A stretch of 40,862 nucleotides of DNA, from positions 1-40,862 of IMG/VR virus record IMGVR_UViG_3300027793_000137; one strand, 5' to 3'. The stretch is from a virus. Numbering within the stretch: position 1 is the stretch's first letter; each line of letters starts with the position of its first letter. The notes under the pieces were generated by a model that was not told the origin of the DNA, made no database searches, and was given only the letters and a program-made list of their open reading frames with translations. A program made the translations under genes and the position numbers. Positions 1-7,559 of this stretch are shown one piece after another.

Positions 1-1420
1 GGTTTCACAGGTGTTTCTGTATTGGCCGGGGTGCCCGTACAGCACCGGTCAGACTGTCTATTGCTCACTCACGACGGTAGACATTAACGACAAGTGCCCG
101 CTTTATTTGGACGCGCATCCGGTTGATTTAGTGACGGCTATCTGGACCAACGCGCGGGTGGCCTATGACTCCAACGCGGCATGGATTCAGACGATTAAAG
201 ACCTGATTGGGCCAAATGTCCGGCTGGCGTGCCGGTTCCCGCAGGCTCCGGTCATGGATGAGTTTCTGGAGCAGGCAATCTTTGGCCCGTTTGGCATCAG
301 CGCGCGCACGAACAGCCAAGGGTATCAGGAGCTGTTCCCGACCCGGATCACCACCAGCGCGGTGCCGTCGTTGCAGTTGACCGCCGCAGATATGCGGGGC
401 GCTGACGAGGTGGTGTTTGATCTTGACGAGCAGACGGCCATCAGCGGGGTGCGCCTAACACAGCAAGTGCTTGCGCCCCGGTACTATGCTCCGGGCACGA
501 CCGGGCAGGCTACCGCTGGCGGTGGCTCACAGGGCAGTGGCCCCATGGATGGGGTCATGGTGACTGAGCAGACACAGACCGCGCAGTACCTTGACCCAAA
601 CCTCACCGTATTTAGTGGGCGGGTCATTGAGTACAAGATCCCGGGGATGATTCACAGTGCGGCAGACTTTTGGCCGGACACCGGGGTGCAGCTTGATGCC
701 ATCGCGGTCGGGATGTTTGACCGATTTGGGCGCGGGTGCCAAGCCGCCGAGGTGTCTGTCTTGGCTACCTCTCCGGTGGCTGCGGCAGCCCTTGGGGATG
801 AGATATACTTTGCGGCTCCGCACTTTCCGAACAAGGGCTATCGCATTGGCGAGAGCACGGTGGGTGACCGCATCATGCAAGTGGTGCGCCGGACAGAGAC
901 CCCAGCGGGTCCGGTATTCCGCCTGCTGGATTCTGGGCTTGCCGCGCAGCCGGTTGCGCCTGCTGCCACTATCAGTATCGCGCAAAACCCCAACGCCGCC
1001 AGCACCACCGCGCGCTTTACCATTACCAATGCCGCCGCGATTAATGCGACCGGGGTGTTGCAGGTCCGGGTGGAGTATGCGACCGGAACCAGTACGCCGA
1101 CCACGAACGGCAAAGACTTCACAGTCTATAACGCGGGTGAGGTGCCGACTGGCGCGGTAGACCTTCCGCCGGTGCTGACACCGGGTGTGAATGTCTATGT
1201 GCGCGCGCGCACCGAACAGGCGGGGCGGCGACCCTCCGCATGGACGGCGTGGGCCGGGGTGGCGCTGGCCAACATTCCGGTGATTAGCTCCCTCATCAGC
1301 AGTAACCTGCGGCAGACAGCGGTCACGTTGTCATGGACCAACAGCAGCACCAGCCTGCCACTGGCGGTGTTTGCCTATCAGGGTGGGTCTGCTCCGGCGA
1401 ACTGGCAGCCTTACCGGGTC
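1..1420. repeat. Overlap copy A of the window ends
   Basis: This segment aligns gap-free to 39443-40862 with a constant offset of 39442 and about 41 mismatches by my count (roughly 97% identity). Only about three mismatches change an amino acid (Asn/Ser at base 174, Leu/Phe near 470, Trp/Met near 670). It most likely marks the closure of a circular or permuted genome assembled from closely related strains. Confidence 0.9.
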
Positions 1421-3907
1421 GGCACTCTTCCGGCAGGCACCACCAGCACAGTGGTGCGGAACCTGAGCGGCCCCGGTATCGCATGGACGCTCGGCATCGC
1501 TTATGAGAACGCGCAGTCTACCGGCACGGTGGTTTCTACCACGGTCACCACCAACTCCACGCTGGACACCCCGTCACGACCGGCAGGGCTGGCGATCATT
1601 CCCGGTGTGGATGACGCCACTTTAACGCAAGGCATTGCGCTGGCACTCTGGGCCTCAGATCAGACGCTGGATATTGTCATTCAGCGCAGCACCACCAGCG
1701 GCAGCGGGTTTGCGACTATCGCCACGGTCAGCGGGTCCACTCCGGTCTACATTGACCAACTGCCGCGCACCAACACCACCTACTACTACCGCATCGCGCA
1801 CCTCCTCGGCGGGTTTAATACCTCAACCTTTACCGCTGAAGTGTCCGGTATTGCGCGCGGGGTCCCGGCGAATGTGACGCGCCCCGGCGCGGTCGCTCCG
1901 GTGGTGCAGGTCCAAACCTCTGAGACGACCACCACCGGCACGGTGACGCTGGTGATTACGGACCCGCAAAACCGGGTAGATCAGGTCCGGTTCCGCGAAC
2001 GCACCAACGGCGGGGCATGGTCCGCATGGACAGTGGACAGTTCAGTGCCGTACAGCTATACCGGCACATTGCCCGGAGCTGGGTTCCTCGACATTGAGTA
2101 TGAGGTCACCGGCTTTGATGCGGCTGGCACGGCCTCTCAGGTGCTGGCTGGCGGGGTGGAATCGTTTGACCAGAACACCACCAGCGATATGGTGTCAGTC
2201 GTTGGCACCTTTAGTGACAGCGGGGCCTTTACGCTGGCGATCAGCGCGGACTCAGACACCCAGTCTATCCGCTTTGCGCTGTCTACAGTCGGGCAGCCTT
2301 CGCTGGCCACCGTACAGGCGCAGGGGTGGGTTAACCAGCGGAACTACACCCAAACGTTCCTCGGACCCTACGCCAACGGTACGACGGTGTATGTCTCAGT
2401 GCTTGGATACACGGCCGCAAACGCGGGCGGCACTGAGTCTGTCCTCTTTGAGTACCGGTTCATCCGAGATGGCGGCATTACCTACACGCAATGCCTTGCC
2501 AATATGACCTCGGCCTCGGACACGCAAATCACGGTCACGGTCACCGCAACCGCCCCAAGCGGCACCCCACAGGTGCTACTGGTGCAAACCACCGGCTCCG
2601 CGACGGTGGCCTCTGGTGCGTCACCGGGTGTCAATGTGCCAAGCGGGTCGGTATGGGTGTTCGACCGGGGCGCAGCTCTTGGCCCAACCGGCGGGGCGCA
2701 GTTCCGCGCGGTGCTGTCCGGCGCGCAGAGCGATGACGATTTTATTGAGATTCCAGAGCGGGGCCGCGATACGACCTACATCGCCAGCCGTGCGCGCGTT
2801 ATCGCGTCCAGTGAAACGTCGGTCACGGTCCGAGTGGCCGCGTTGGACAAATACAGCGCCCTGTCAAGCACAATCACCTACAGCACGCAAGGGCTGGCCA
2901 GTGTGTCGCCAGCCTCTGGGCAAGTGGTCACTGCCGCGATTGGCGACACTTTTACCACGCCGGAACCTGCTGGCAGCTACGCCGATTTTGTTATTACGCG
3001 GCCGAATGCGGGCCAGCCAGTTGGTCAGATTACGTTTACCGTTTCTGCCACCAACCGGGTCTCTGACAGTGATTTGGTGACGGTCCCGGCGCAGAGCACC
3101 TATGGGCTGGCCTGCTCCTGCACCTTTACTGCCGCTGGCGCGGCCACCGTGGCGTTTGCTGGGGATACTTCGGTGGCCTCCCTGAAGTTCGCCACCAGTA
3201 ACAGCGCCTTTCCAACGTTGGCGACAGTGCAGGCGCAGAGCGCCATCAATGCGCGCAATCATCAGACCACGGTGGCTGGCCCGTTTGCGCTGGGGCAGAC
3301 CATCTATATCAGCGCATTGACCTACACGGCGGTTGGTGGCGGTGGGCAAGAGAGCGCCATCTTCCAGTTCCAGTTCACGCGGCAGAATACCACGCCTACG
3401 GTCATCAACCGACAGCCCGCAAACACAACCTGTTACCCGACCACTGGCACCACATTGTTTGAGCGGCTGTTGGGCTATTACCGGCCTGCTCCGGTGGCTC
3501 CAGCCAGCCCGCCAGCGTCGGGAATCGGCATCCATTACGCACAGGTGATTGTCCCAAACGGCTGCACCCTGCGCGCCATCCGGGTCCGGTGTTACGCCAT
3601 TGCGCCTCCAAGCCCTGTCGGCTCGGCGTTTGGTGACATTGTGAGTATGAACTTCTTCAGGATTGAGAGCGACGGCACGTCCTCATTCCTTGGCTCGACC
3701 CAGCAGAACCTGTACGCAGGCTGGCAGACTCTTGGCGTCACTTCTTTGTCAGAAAGCACCACCAACCGGCAGTACGCGGTTTGGATTGAGGCGTACTGGA
3801 ATATGTGGCCTACTAGTTCAACCCCGCCGAGCGGCATTGCGTCGGACATTCGGGTGTCCTACATCGAAGCGGAGTACGACAAGCCCAACACGGATACCAA
3901 CATCTGA
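1..3907 (+). CDS. Large tail-tip / central fibre protein, 3' part (5' end outside the window start)
   Basis: The reading frame is open from the first base, so the true start lies upstream. The same gene begins at 38565 near the other end, and joining the two gives a protein of about 1,594 residues. The first 470 residues repeat the end of the 38565 copy. The central part is Ser/Thr/Ala-rich beta-sandwich sequence; bases 1590-1860 look like a fibronectin type III domain. Two related segments of about 75 residues, encoded at about 2250-2480 and 3160-3395, share LATVQAQ and a GPxxxGxTxYxSxLxYTA pattern. Position after tape measure and distal tail genes suggests a tip or receptor-contact protein. 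The role is inferred from context; the family was not identified by search. Confidence 0.75.
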   Translation, partial: VSQVFLYWPGCPYSTGQTVYCSLTTVDINDKCPLYLDAHPVDLVTAIWTNARVAYDSNAAWIQTIKDLIGPNVRLACRFPQAPVMDEFLEQAIFGPFGISARTNSQGYQELFPTRITTSAVPSLQLTAADMRGADEVVFDLDEQTAISGVRLTQQVLAPRYYAPGTTGQATAGGGSQGSGPMDGVMVTEQTQTAQYLDPNLTVFSGRVIEYKIPGMIHSAADFWPDTGVQLDAIAVGMFDRFGRGCQAAEVSVLATSPVAAAALGDEIYFAAPHFPNKGYRIGESTVGDRIMQVVRRTETPAGPVFRLLDSGLAAQPVAPAATISIAQNPNAASTTARFTITNAAAINATGVLQVRVEYATGTSTPTTNGKDFTVYNAGEVPTGAVDLPPVLTPGVNVYVRARTEQAGRRPSAWTAWAGVALANIPVISSLISSNLRQTAVTLSWTNSSTSLPLAVFAYQGGSAPANWQPYRVGTLPAGTTSTVVRNLSGPGIAWTLGIAYENAQSTGTVVSTTVTTNSTLDTPSRPAGLAIIPGVDDATLTQGIALALWASDQTLDIVIQRSTTSGSGFATIATVSGSTPVYIDQLPRTNTTYYYRIAHLLGGFNTSTFTAEVSGIARGVPANVTRPGAVAPVVQVQTSETTTTGTVTLVITDPQNRVDQVRFRERTNGGAWSAWTVDSSVPYSYTGTLPGAGFLDIEYEVTGFDAAGTASQVLAGGVESFDQNTTSDMVSVVGTFSDSGAFTLAISADSDTQSIRFALSTVGQPSLATVQAQGWVNQRNYTQTFLGPYANGTTVYVSVLGYTAANAGGTESVLFEYRFIRDGGITYTQCLANMTSASDTQITVTVTATAPSGTPQVLLVQTTGSATVASGASPGVNVPSGSVWVFDRGAALGPTGGAQFRAVLSGAQSDDDFIEIPERGRDTTYIASRARVIASSETSVTVRVAALDKYSALSSTITYSTQGLASVSPASGQVVTAAIGDTFTTPEPAGSYADFVITRPNAGQPVGQITFTVSATNRVSDSDLVTVPAQSTYGLACSCTFTAAGAATVAFAGDTSVASLKFATSNSAFPTLATVQAQSAINARNHQTTVAGPFALGQTIYISALTYTAVGGGGQESAIFQFQFTRQNTTPTVINRQPANTTCYPTTGTTLFERLLGYYRPAPVAPASPPASGIGIHYAQVIVPNGCTLRAIRVRCYAIAPPSPVGSAFGDIVSMNFFRIESDGTSSFLGSTQQNLYAGWQTLGVTSLSESTTNRQYAVWIEAYWNMWPTSSTPPSGIASDIRVSYIEAEYDKPNTDTNI

Positions 3908-3918
3908 CCGGAGTGATT

Positions 3919-4266
3919 GTGAACCCGTCAACGCAGCAATACATCGACACCATCAGCAACCCGCCCATAAAGTCACTGACTTCCTTTCAGGCGGACCTGA
4001 TTGCTTTTCAAGGCACCGTGCCCATGTACAGTGCCGAGCTGGCGATGGAGATGGTCCCGCTCCAGAACGCGGTGATGACAGAGACGAACCCGGCCTATAG
4101 CTTGCCGCTTAACAATGCATACCAGCGCACCCAGTTCCTGCAAAACCGGCTGGAGCGATTGAGCGCGCTGTTGCAGGAGATCCGGGTCGGGCTGGTGGAT
4201 CTCAAGACAGATCAAACGGCGGTCGAGAACGGGGGGTATCCGCCCCCAGTTGGCCCGACGCCATAA
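3919..4266 (+). CDS. Small protein following the tail-tip gene, unknown function
   Basis: A 115-residue soluble protein with no recognised domain. The region encoding NNAYQRTQFLQNRLERLSAL through the following LLQEIRVGL is helical and heptad-like, so a short coiled coil is likely; the end is Pro-rich (YPPPVGPTP). The start is taken as GTG 3919 because GGAG at 3910-3913 lies five bases before it. An in-frame GTG at 3913 overlaps that Shine-Dalgarno sequence and is less likely. It follows the tail-tip stop by 11 bases, so it is probably co-transcribed and may be a tail accessory protein. That role is inference. Confidence 0.7.
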   Translation: MNPSTQQYIDTISNPPIKSLTSFQADLIAFQGTVPMYSAELAMEMVPLQNAVMTETNPAYSLPLNNAYQRTQFLQNRLERLSALLQEIRVGLVDLKTDQTAVENGGYPPPVGPTP

Positions 4267-4283
4267 CACCGGGGACTGACATT

Positions 4284-5399
4284 ATGCGGCTCCACCTGTT
4301 GGGGATTCCGCACACGGTCACGCATCCGGCATGGACTCACTGTGCCTTTACACAAAAGGTGCTGAAGTTCAGCCGGATGATGCGCCCGTATGGGTACGAG
4401 GTCTGGCACTACGGCGTGGAGGGCTCACAGTCCGGGGCCACCGTGGATGTGGACCTGATGTGTCAAGAGGAGCACCAAAAGCTGCTCGGGCACCGCTACC
4501 GGCATGACCGCCTGTACGGTGATGACGCGCAGGACCAAAGCGCGGTCTACCGCCAGTGGAACCTGTACGCGCGTGAGGCGCTGCGGGACCGGGTAGAGCC
4601 GGGGGACCTTATCCTGCTGCCCTTTGGACACGCACACGCGGGCGCAGTGCGCGGCCTAGAGCCTCTCAAGGACGGTGCGGTCGGGGCGATAGAGTCTGGG
4701 ATTGGCTATTACGATTGCCTGTTGCCGTGGCGGATCTATGAGAGCTACGCCGTGCGCCATGCGGCCATGGGGCGCGAGGGGCGGCATGGGGTCAGCCTAG
4801 AGAGCGCGCGGCTGGAGTTTACGATCCCGAACTACTATGACCTTGAGGACTGGCCGTTTCGACCGGGTGACCGGTCTGACGGGCCGGTTGTTTTTCTTGG
4901 CCGGTGGACTGAGGGCAAGGGGCTGCGGATTATCCGCGAAATGGCGCGCGCGCGGCCTGACATTCCCTTTCTCTTGGCTGGCCAAGGGGACCGGACGTTG
5001 TGGGACCCATGGCCCAAGAATGTCACGGACCTCGGGGTTTTGGGTGAGGAACGGGAACGGATCTTGAACATGGCGCGGTGCATTGTCGCCCCCTCCCGCT
5101 ATGTTGAGCCCTTTTGTGGCTCAGTGGTGGAGGCGCAGTTGTGCGGCGTCCCGGCTATTACGTCCGACTTTGGCGCGTTTGCGGAAACCATTCAGCACGG
5201 CATCACAGGGTACCGGTGCAACACCATGAGCCAGTTTGTGGCGGCTCTTGATAAAGTCGGGCGTCTTAACCGGCGGGCTATCCGCAAGCGAGCCGAGCGG
5301 CTGTGGGCGCTGCCGCGTGTGGGGCGGCTGTACCATGATGCTTTTCAGGTCTGTGCGGAGCGGCTGGCAAACAAGGCATTTCCGGCGAGCGGCTGGTGA
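4284..5399 (+). CDS. GT-B fold glycosyltransferase (GT4-like)
   Basis: A 371-residue protein resembling family 1/4 glycosyltransferases, which move a sugar from a nucleotide donor to an acceptor. The C-terminal nucleotide-sugar half is clear: FLGRWTEGKGL at about residues 203-213 begins the second Rossmann domain, LLAGQGD follows, and EPFCGSVVEAQLCGVPAI at about 275-292 holds the EX7E motif typical of retaining GT4 enzymes. The N-terminal half carries the acceptor side and is not recognisable in detail. There is no signal peptide. It sits between tail-tip and lysis genes and its stop overlaps a GTG (GTGA), so it is transcribed with late genes. The acceptor is unknown: a virion protein, the host surface or DNA are all possible. 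Confidence 0.8.
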   Translation: MRLHLLGIPHTVTHPAWTHCAFTQKVLKFSRMMRPYGYEVWHYGVEGSQSGATVDVDLMCQEEHQKLLGHRYRHDRLYGDDAQDQSAVYRQWNLYAREALRDRVEPGDLILLPFGHAHAGAVRGLEPLKDGAVGAIESGIGYYDCLLPWRIYESYAVRHAAMGREGRHGVSLESARLEFTIPNYYDLEDWPFRPGDRSDGPVVFLGRWTEGKGLRIIREMARARPDIPFLLAGQGDRTLWDPWPKNVTDLGVLGEERERILNMARCIVAPSRYVEPFCGSVVEAQLCGVPAITSDFGAFAETIQHGITGYRCNTMSQFVAALDKVGRLNRRAIRKRAERLWALPRVGRLYHDAFQVCAERLANKAFPASGW

Positions 5400-5420
5400 T
5401 CGGCGTATTGTGCGCGCGTG

Positions 5421-5464
5421 GTGTTTTCCACAGATTTACTCCCGAGTGTGCATTGTGGAAACAC
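5421..5464 (+). promoter_or_regulatory. Long inverted repeat before the lysis cassette
   Basis: GTGTTTTCCACA at 5421-5432 pairs with TGTGGAAACAC at 5454-5464 with a single bulged base, around a 21-base loop. There is no T-run, so it is not an ordinary intrinsic terminator. The left arm contains TTTTCCACA, one base from a consensus DnaA box, and the right arm carries a near copy in the opposite direction. It may be an RNA hairpin separating the glycosyltransferase from the lysis genes, or a protein-binding site. Confidence 0.5.
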
Positions 5465-5491
5465 GCCACCTGTCAACCTAGTGAGGGCCTC

Positions 5492-5722
5492 ATGATGGCT
5501 GGAGATCCGACGATAACGCTCTCTCCGCTCATGTTGACGGTGGGCACCATTGTGGCCTCAGTCGCAGCGGCATGGGGTGTGATGCAGGCCACACTGAAGC
5601 AGGTCACGCGCGAGATGCAAACCGTGCGGCATGACCTCAAGAACTGGCAACAAGCGCAGCAAGGGGTGCTGATGGAGACCCTTGAACGGGTGGCGCGTAT
5701 TGAAGGGAAGCTGGGCGTCTAG
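5492..5722 (+). CDS. Small single-span membrane protein of the lysis cassette
   Basis: A 76-residue protein with one hydrophobic segment (about residues 11-32, LMLTVGTIVASVAAAWGVM) followed by a charged, heptad-patterned helix up to the end (VRHDLKNWQQAQQG through RVARIEGKLGV). This topology fits XhlA-like or holin-accessory lysis proteins that oligomerise at the inner membrane. The start is ATG 5492 or 5495 behind GAGGG at 5483-5487. The upstream GTG 5396 would translate through the inverted repeat at 5421-5464 and give an implausible N-terminus. The stop TAG shares its G with the GTG start of the endopeptidase, so translation is coupled. Function is inferred from topology and neighbours. 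Confidence 0.65.
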   Translation: MMAGDPTITLSPLMLTVGTIVASVAAAWGVMQATLKQVTREMQTVRHDLKNWQQAQQGVLMETLERVARIEGKLGV

Positions 5723-6243
5723 TGTCCCCAGTCTTTGGCACAGTGCCGGTCGAGGTACGCGCGGTACGAGACCTGAGCGTGCTGGCCCCCAAGTTCCGGG
5801 CCGCACTGGAGCGCGGCATCGCGCGCCTGATGGCTATGGGGTTCGACCCGGTGGTGGTGGAGACTCTGCGGACCCATGACCGGCAGGAGTACCTGTACGG
5901 CTTTGGGCGCGACTATGATGACGGCCGAGGGCGGGTCACCTTCAGCCGGGACGCCGACGAAACATGGCACGGCTACGGACTAGCCGCTGATGTGATCCCG
6001 CGCAAGGACGGCTACACTGCCCCACGCTGGGTTTGGGATGCCTATGGCCGCGCGTGGCAAGCGGAGGGCCTTCGCTGGGGCGCAGACTGGGACCATGACG
6101 GCAGCACCAAGGACGAGACCTTTCTTGATTTTCCTCATGTGCAGTGGGGGCCTCCAATGCGGCGGTCTCCCTCTCCGCGCGCGGCTCGACTCTTGGCAAC
6201 TGGAGGCCCTCCCGCTGTGTGGCGTGAGGTTGGTGCGATCTAA
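5722..6243 (+). CDS. Endolysin: M15 family peptidase (L-Ala-D-Glu / D-Ala-D-Ala type)
   Basis: A 173-residue zinc peptidase that should cut peptidoglycan stem peptides at the end of infection. The pattern from about residue 47 matches phage M15 enzymes: ETLRTHDRQEYLY, then GFGRDYDDGRGRVTF, then WHGYGLAADV at about 82-91 containing the zinc-binding HxxGxAxD motif. The third metal ligand region is DFPHVQW at about 136-142. No signal peptide is visible, so release probably depends on the neighbouring holin-like proteins. The C-terminal tail of about 30 residues is Arg/Pro-rich and may be a small wall-binding or unstructured extension. The start GTG 5722 overlaps the previous stop. Confidence 0.88.
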   Translation: MSPVFGTVPVEVRAVRDLSVLAPKFRAALERGIARLMAMGFDPVVVETLRTHDRQEYLYGFGRDYDDGRGRVTFSRDADETWHGYGLAADVIPRKDGYTAPRWVWDAYGRAWQAEGLRWGADWDHDGSTKDETFLDFPHVQWGPPMRRSPSPRAARLLATGGPPAVWREVGAI

Positions 6244-6262
6244 CCTGAACTGGAGGTGATCG

Positions 6263-6577
6263 GTGGACACGCTCAAGCTCAAGCTGGTAGAGTACGGGTT
6301 CGCGCTTATTGTTGGCCCGCTGGCGGCACTAACCGTGCAGGGGCTCAAGAGCTATCTGGTGTGGGTAGATGGCTTGTCGGTGTGGCAGAAGCGGGCCTTT
6401 GTCATGGTCACCGTTACGGTCTTTACCTTGCTGGGCCAAGTGGCTGGCATGGACTTTGGCATCAAGGACGGCGACCTGTCGGCTCTGATGGCGCTGGACG
6501 TGGAGATGGTCAAGGTCCTGCTGGCCAGCCTGTTTGCCATGGGCCTGCACGCCGTGAAAAAGATGCTGAAAAAGTAA
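6263..6577 (+). CDS. Holin-like membrane protein
   Basis: A 104-residue protein with three hydrophobic stretches: about residues 12-30 (FALIVGPLAALTVQGL), 44-62 (RAFVMVTVTVFTLLGQVAG) and 84-98 (VKVLLASLFAMGLHAV). It ends in a basic tail, KKMLKK. Size, topology and position just after the endopeptidase fit a holin that permeabilises the inner membrane and lets the lysin out. The start is GTG 6263, preceded by a strong GGAGGTGAT at 6252-6260. It is the last gene before the terminator at 6724-6756. No particular holin family was recognised. Confidence 0.72.
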   Translation: MDTLKLKLVEYGFALIVGPLAALTVQGLKSYLVWVDGLSVWQKRAFVMVTVTVFTLLGQVAGMDFGIKDGDLSALMALDVEMVKVLLASLFAMGLHAVKKMLKK

Positions 6578-6587
6578 GGCCAAGGGC

Positions 6588-6615
6588 TTGCACACTTTCG
6601 CTACCGTGGTAGATT
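6588..6615 (+). promoter_or_regulatory. Candidate sigma-70 promoter for a small RNA
   Basis: TTGCAC at 6588-6593 and TAGATT at 6610-6615 are separated by 16 bases. The expected start, about 6622, falls exactly on the first base of the hairpin at 6622-6673. It lies 10 bases after the holin stop codon. Confidence 0.5.
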
Positions 6616-6621
6616 TGCTGT

Positions 6622-6756
6622 TGACTTGGGGACAGCTTCGCGTGATGCGCCACGCGCACCCGATGCCAAGTCAGACCGATCAGGTGCAGAGGATTACGTC
6701 TCTCCCGTCGTAATGCCTCGCAGAAAGCTCCGGTGCGAACCGGGGCTTTTCTGTTT
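6622..6756 (+). ncRNA. Candidate phage small RNA, about 135 nt, three hairpins
   Basis: No convincing ORF lies here. The expected transcript folds into three consecutive stems. Hairpin 1 pairs TGACTTGG (6622-6629) with CCAAGTCA (6666-6673) and encloses CGCGTG/CACGCG (6639-6644, 6651-6656). Hairpin 2 pairs GAGGATTACG (6689-6698) with CGTAAT-G-CCTC (6709-6719), leaving one bulged G. Hairpin 3 is the intrinsic terminator at 6724-6756. A promoter-like sequence stands directly upstream. This could be a free-standing RNA or a processed 3' UTR of the lysis mRNA. It does not fold as a tRNA. No known RNA family was recognised. Confidence 0.5.
6724..6756 (+). terminator. Rho-independent terminator after the lysis cassette
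   Basis: AAAGCTCCGG (6724-6733), loop TGCGAA, and CCGGGGCTTT (6740-6749) form a 10-bp stem with one T-G wobble, followed by the T-rich tract TTTTCTGTTTT. It should end late transcription from tail and lysis genes and separate it from the early promoter downstream. Confidence 0.85.
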
Positions 6757-6763
6757 TGGTCCC

Positions 6764-6791
6764 TTGACCTGCAAGGCTGAAGGTGTAGACT
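6764..6791 (+). promoter_or_regulatory. Candidate first early promoter
   Basis: TTGACC at 6764-6769, a 16-base spacer and TAGACT at 6786-6791 lie eight bases after the terminator. The expected start near 6798 abuts a stem of GGTCGGG (6799-6805) and CCCGACC (6820-6826), so the transcript would begin with a hairpin. Confidence 0.55.
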
Positions 6792-6797
6792 AGGCAC

Positions 6798-7164
6798 AGG
6801 TCGGGCCTCCCTTGCGTCTCCCGACCGGTTGTGACTGTCCCACAGCCAACCAATCCTGACGCTACCGGATGGTGAGTAGGTCAAGAATCTGGGCTCTGCC
6901 GCGCCTGCACCCCAGTCGGTCAGAAATCACCAAGCCGCGTCACACGGTCGCATCACAAGACCGCAGGTAACTCCCGAGGGGGACCACGCATTAGCGGGCG
7001 TGGATCTGGAAGGGACCCCATTGTGAGCCGGACAGCCTACACGACGAGGACCGCACTGGTCCGGTGTCCCGCACGACAGGTATGCGCTTCGCGCTTATGA
7101 CCTGACCGGGAATGGCCCCGCTGTGCCCTTTGCAAAGATGAAGAACAAATAATGAAACTGCCTC
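6798..7164 (+). other. Long structured non-coding leader upstream of the early genes
   Basis: About 370 bases without a supported gene. Several stems are visible: GGTCGGG/CCCGACC (6799-6826); GGTTGTG pairing with CACAGCC after a 7-base loop just downstream; CCACGC/GCGTGG near 6990-7010; and GGACC/GGTCC nested inside GGACA/TGTCC near 7035-7070. At 7101-7114 a partial start-associated sequence (CCTGACCGGGA) runs straight into an ATG that opens a 9-codon ORF ending at 7141. The region could hold a second structured RNA, an attenuator or leader peptide, or cis signals. I recognise no known family. Confidence 0.4.
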
Positions 7165-7251
7165 TTGCTATTGCATGGGACTCTTGCCATTATACTGGTG
7201 TGCGGCGGCAATGAGGCAGCCACACAGCAACCTGACCGGGAGATTAGAACC
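7139..7251 (+). promoter_or_regulatory. Early promoter module 1 (upstream box, -35/-10, weak dyad, start-associated sequence)
   Basis: TGAAGAACAAATAAT at 7139-7153 recurs exactly at 10286-10300. TTGCTA (7165-7170), 17 bases, then CATTAT (7188-7193) form the promoter. GTGTG (7198-7202) can pair with CACAC (7221-7225), weaker than in the other copies. The start-associated sequence CCTGACCGGGAGATTAG precedes ATG 7252. Confidence 0.75.
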
Positions 7252-7551
7252 ATGACTACTGCCGCGCCCCTCTTCATCCGCTCCGAGACCCCTACCATTC
7301 TTGCCATGGGTCTTGCCTCCAATATGCTCGGCCTATTGGTAAACGGTCCCAACTCTGTGATTCAAGAGATTGTTCGTGAGCGCCTGCTTGACAATAGCGG
7401 CGAGATGGCGCAGCTCCTGCACAATGAGCTGATGGCTGGTGATGCCACAGACACACAACGTACCGCTGTTATTGTGGCAAACTTTGTTCGCCATCTTTTG
7501 CAGACCACTGTGCGGGAGACTCAAGAAAAGATGGATTGCCGGGGCTTCTAA
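7252..7551 (+). CDS. Small early protein, unknown
   Basis: A 99-residue protein, first of the early block. The composition is mostly helical: SVIQEIVRERLLDNSGEMAQ and TAVIVANFVRHLLQTTVRE look like amphipathic helices. There is no transmembrane segment I would trust and no known motif. The start is set by the conserved start-associated sequence ending one base before ATG 7252; an earlier in-frame start would read through promoter module 1. Early expression and small size suggest a host-takeover or regulatory protein, but no function can be assigned. Confidence 0.7.
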   Translation: MTTAAPLFIRSETPTILAMGLASNMLGLLVNGPNSVIQEIVRERLLDNSGEMAQLLHNELMAGDATDTQRTAVIVANFVRHLLQTTVRETQEKMDCRGF

Positions 7552-7559
7552 CATTTCAC

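Noticed and set aside
527-985. Long minus-strand ORFs opposite the tail, capsid and repeat genes (for example 527-985, 22468-23694, 25574-26296, 29596-30459)
   Set aside because: They mirror the codon pattern of the + strand genes in GC-rich DNA, have no ribosome-binding sites or recognisable domains, and no promoter or terminator for minus-strand transcription is evident.
657-1160. A + strand ORF present at both ends (657-1160 and 40099-40602)
   Set aside because: It is a shadow frame inside the tail-tip gene; it is kept in both copies only because the underlying gene is.
1-1420. An exact direct terminal repeat, as in cos/T7-type phages
   Set aside because: The two copies differ at about 41 positions; a terminal repeat of a single genome should be identical. 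The large terminase type and overlap fit permuted ends better.
6720-6750. A tRNA, because CCGGTGCGAACCGG resembles a T-arm
   Set aside because: The stem is AAAGCTCCGG/CCGGGGCTTT with a six-base loop and a T-run; no acceptor, D or anticodon arms fit. It is an intrinsic terminator.
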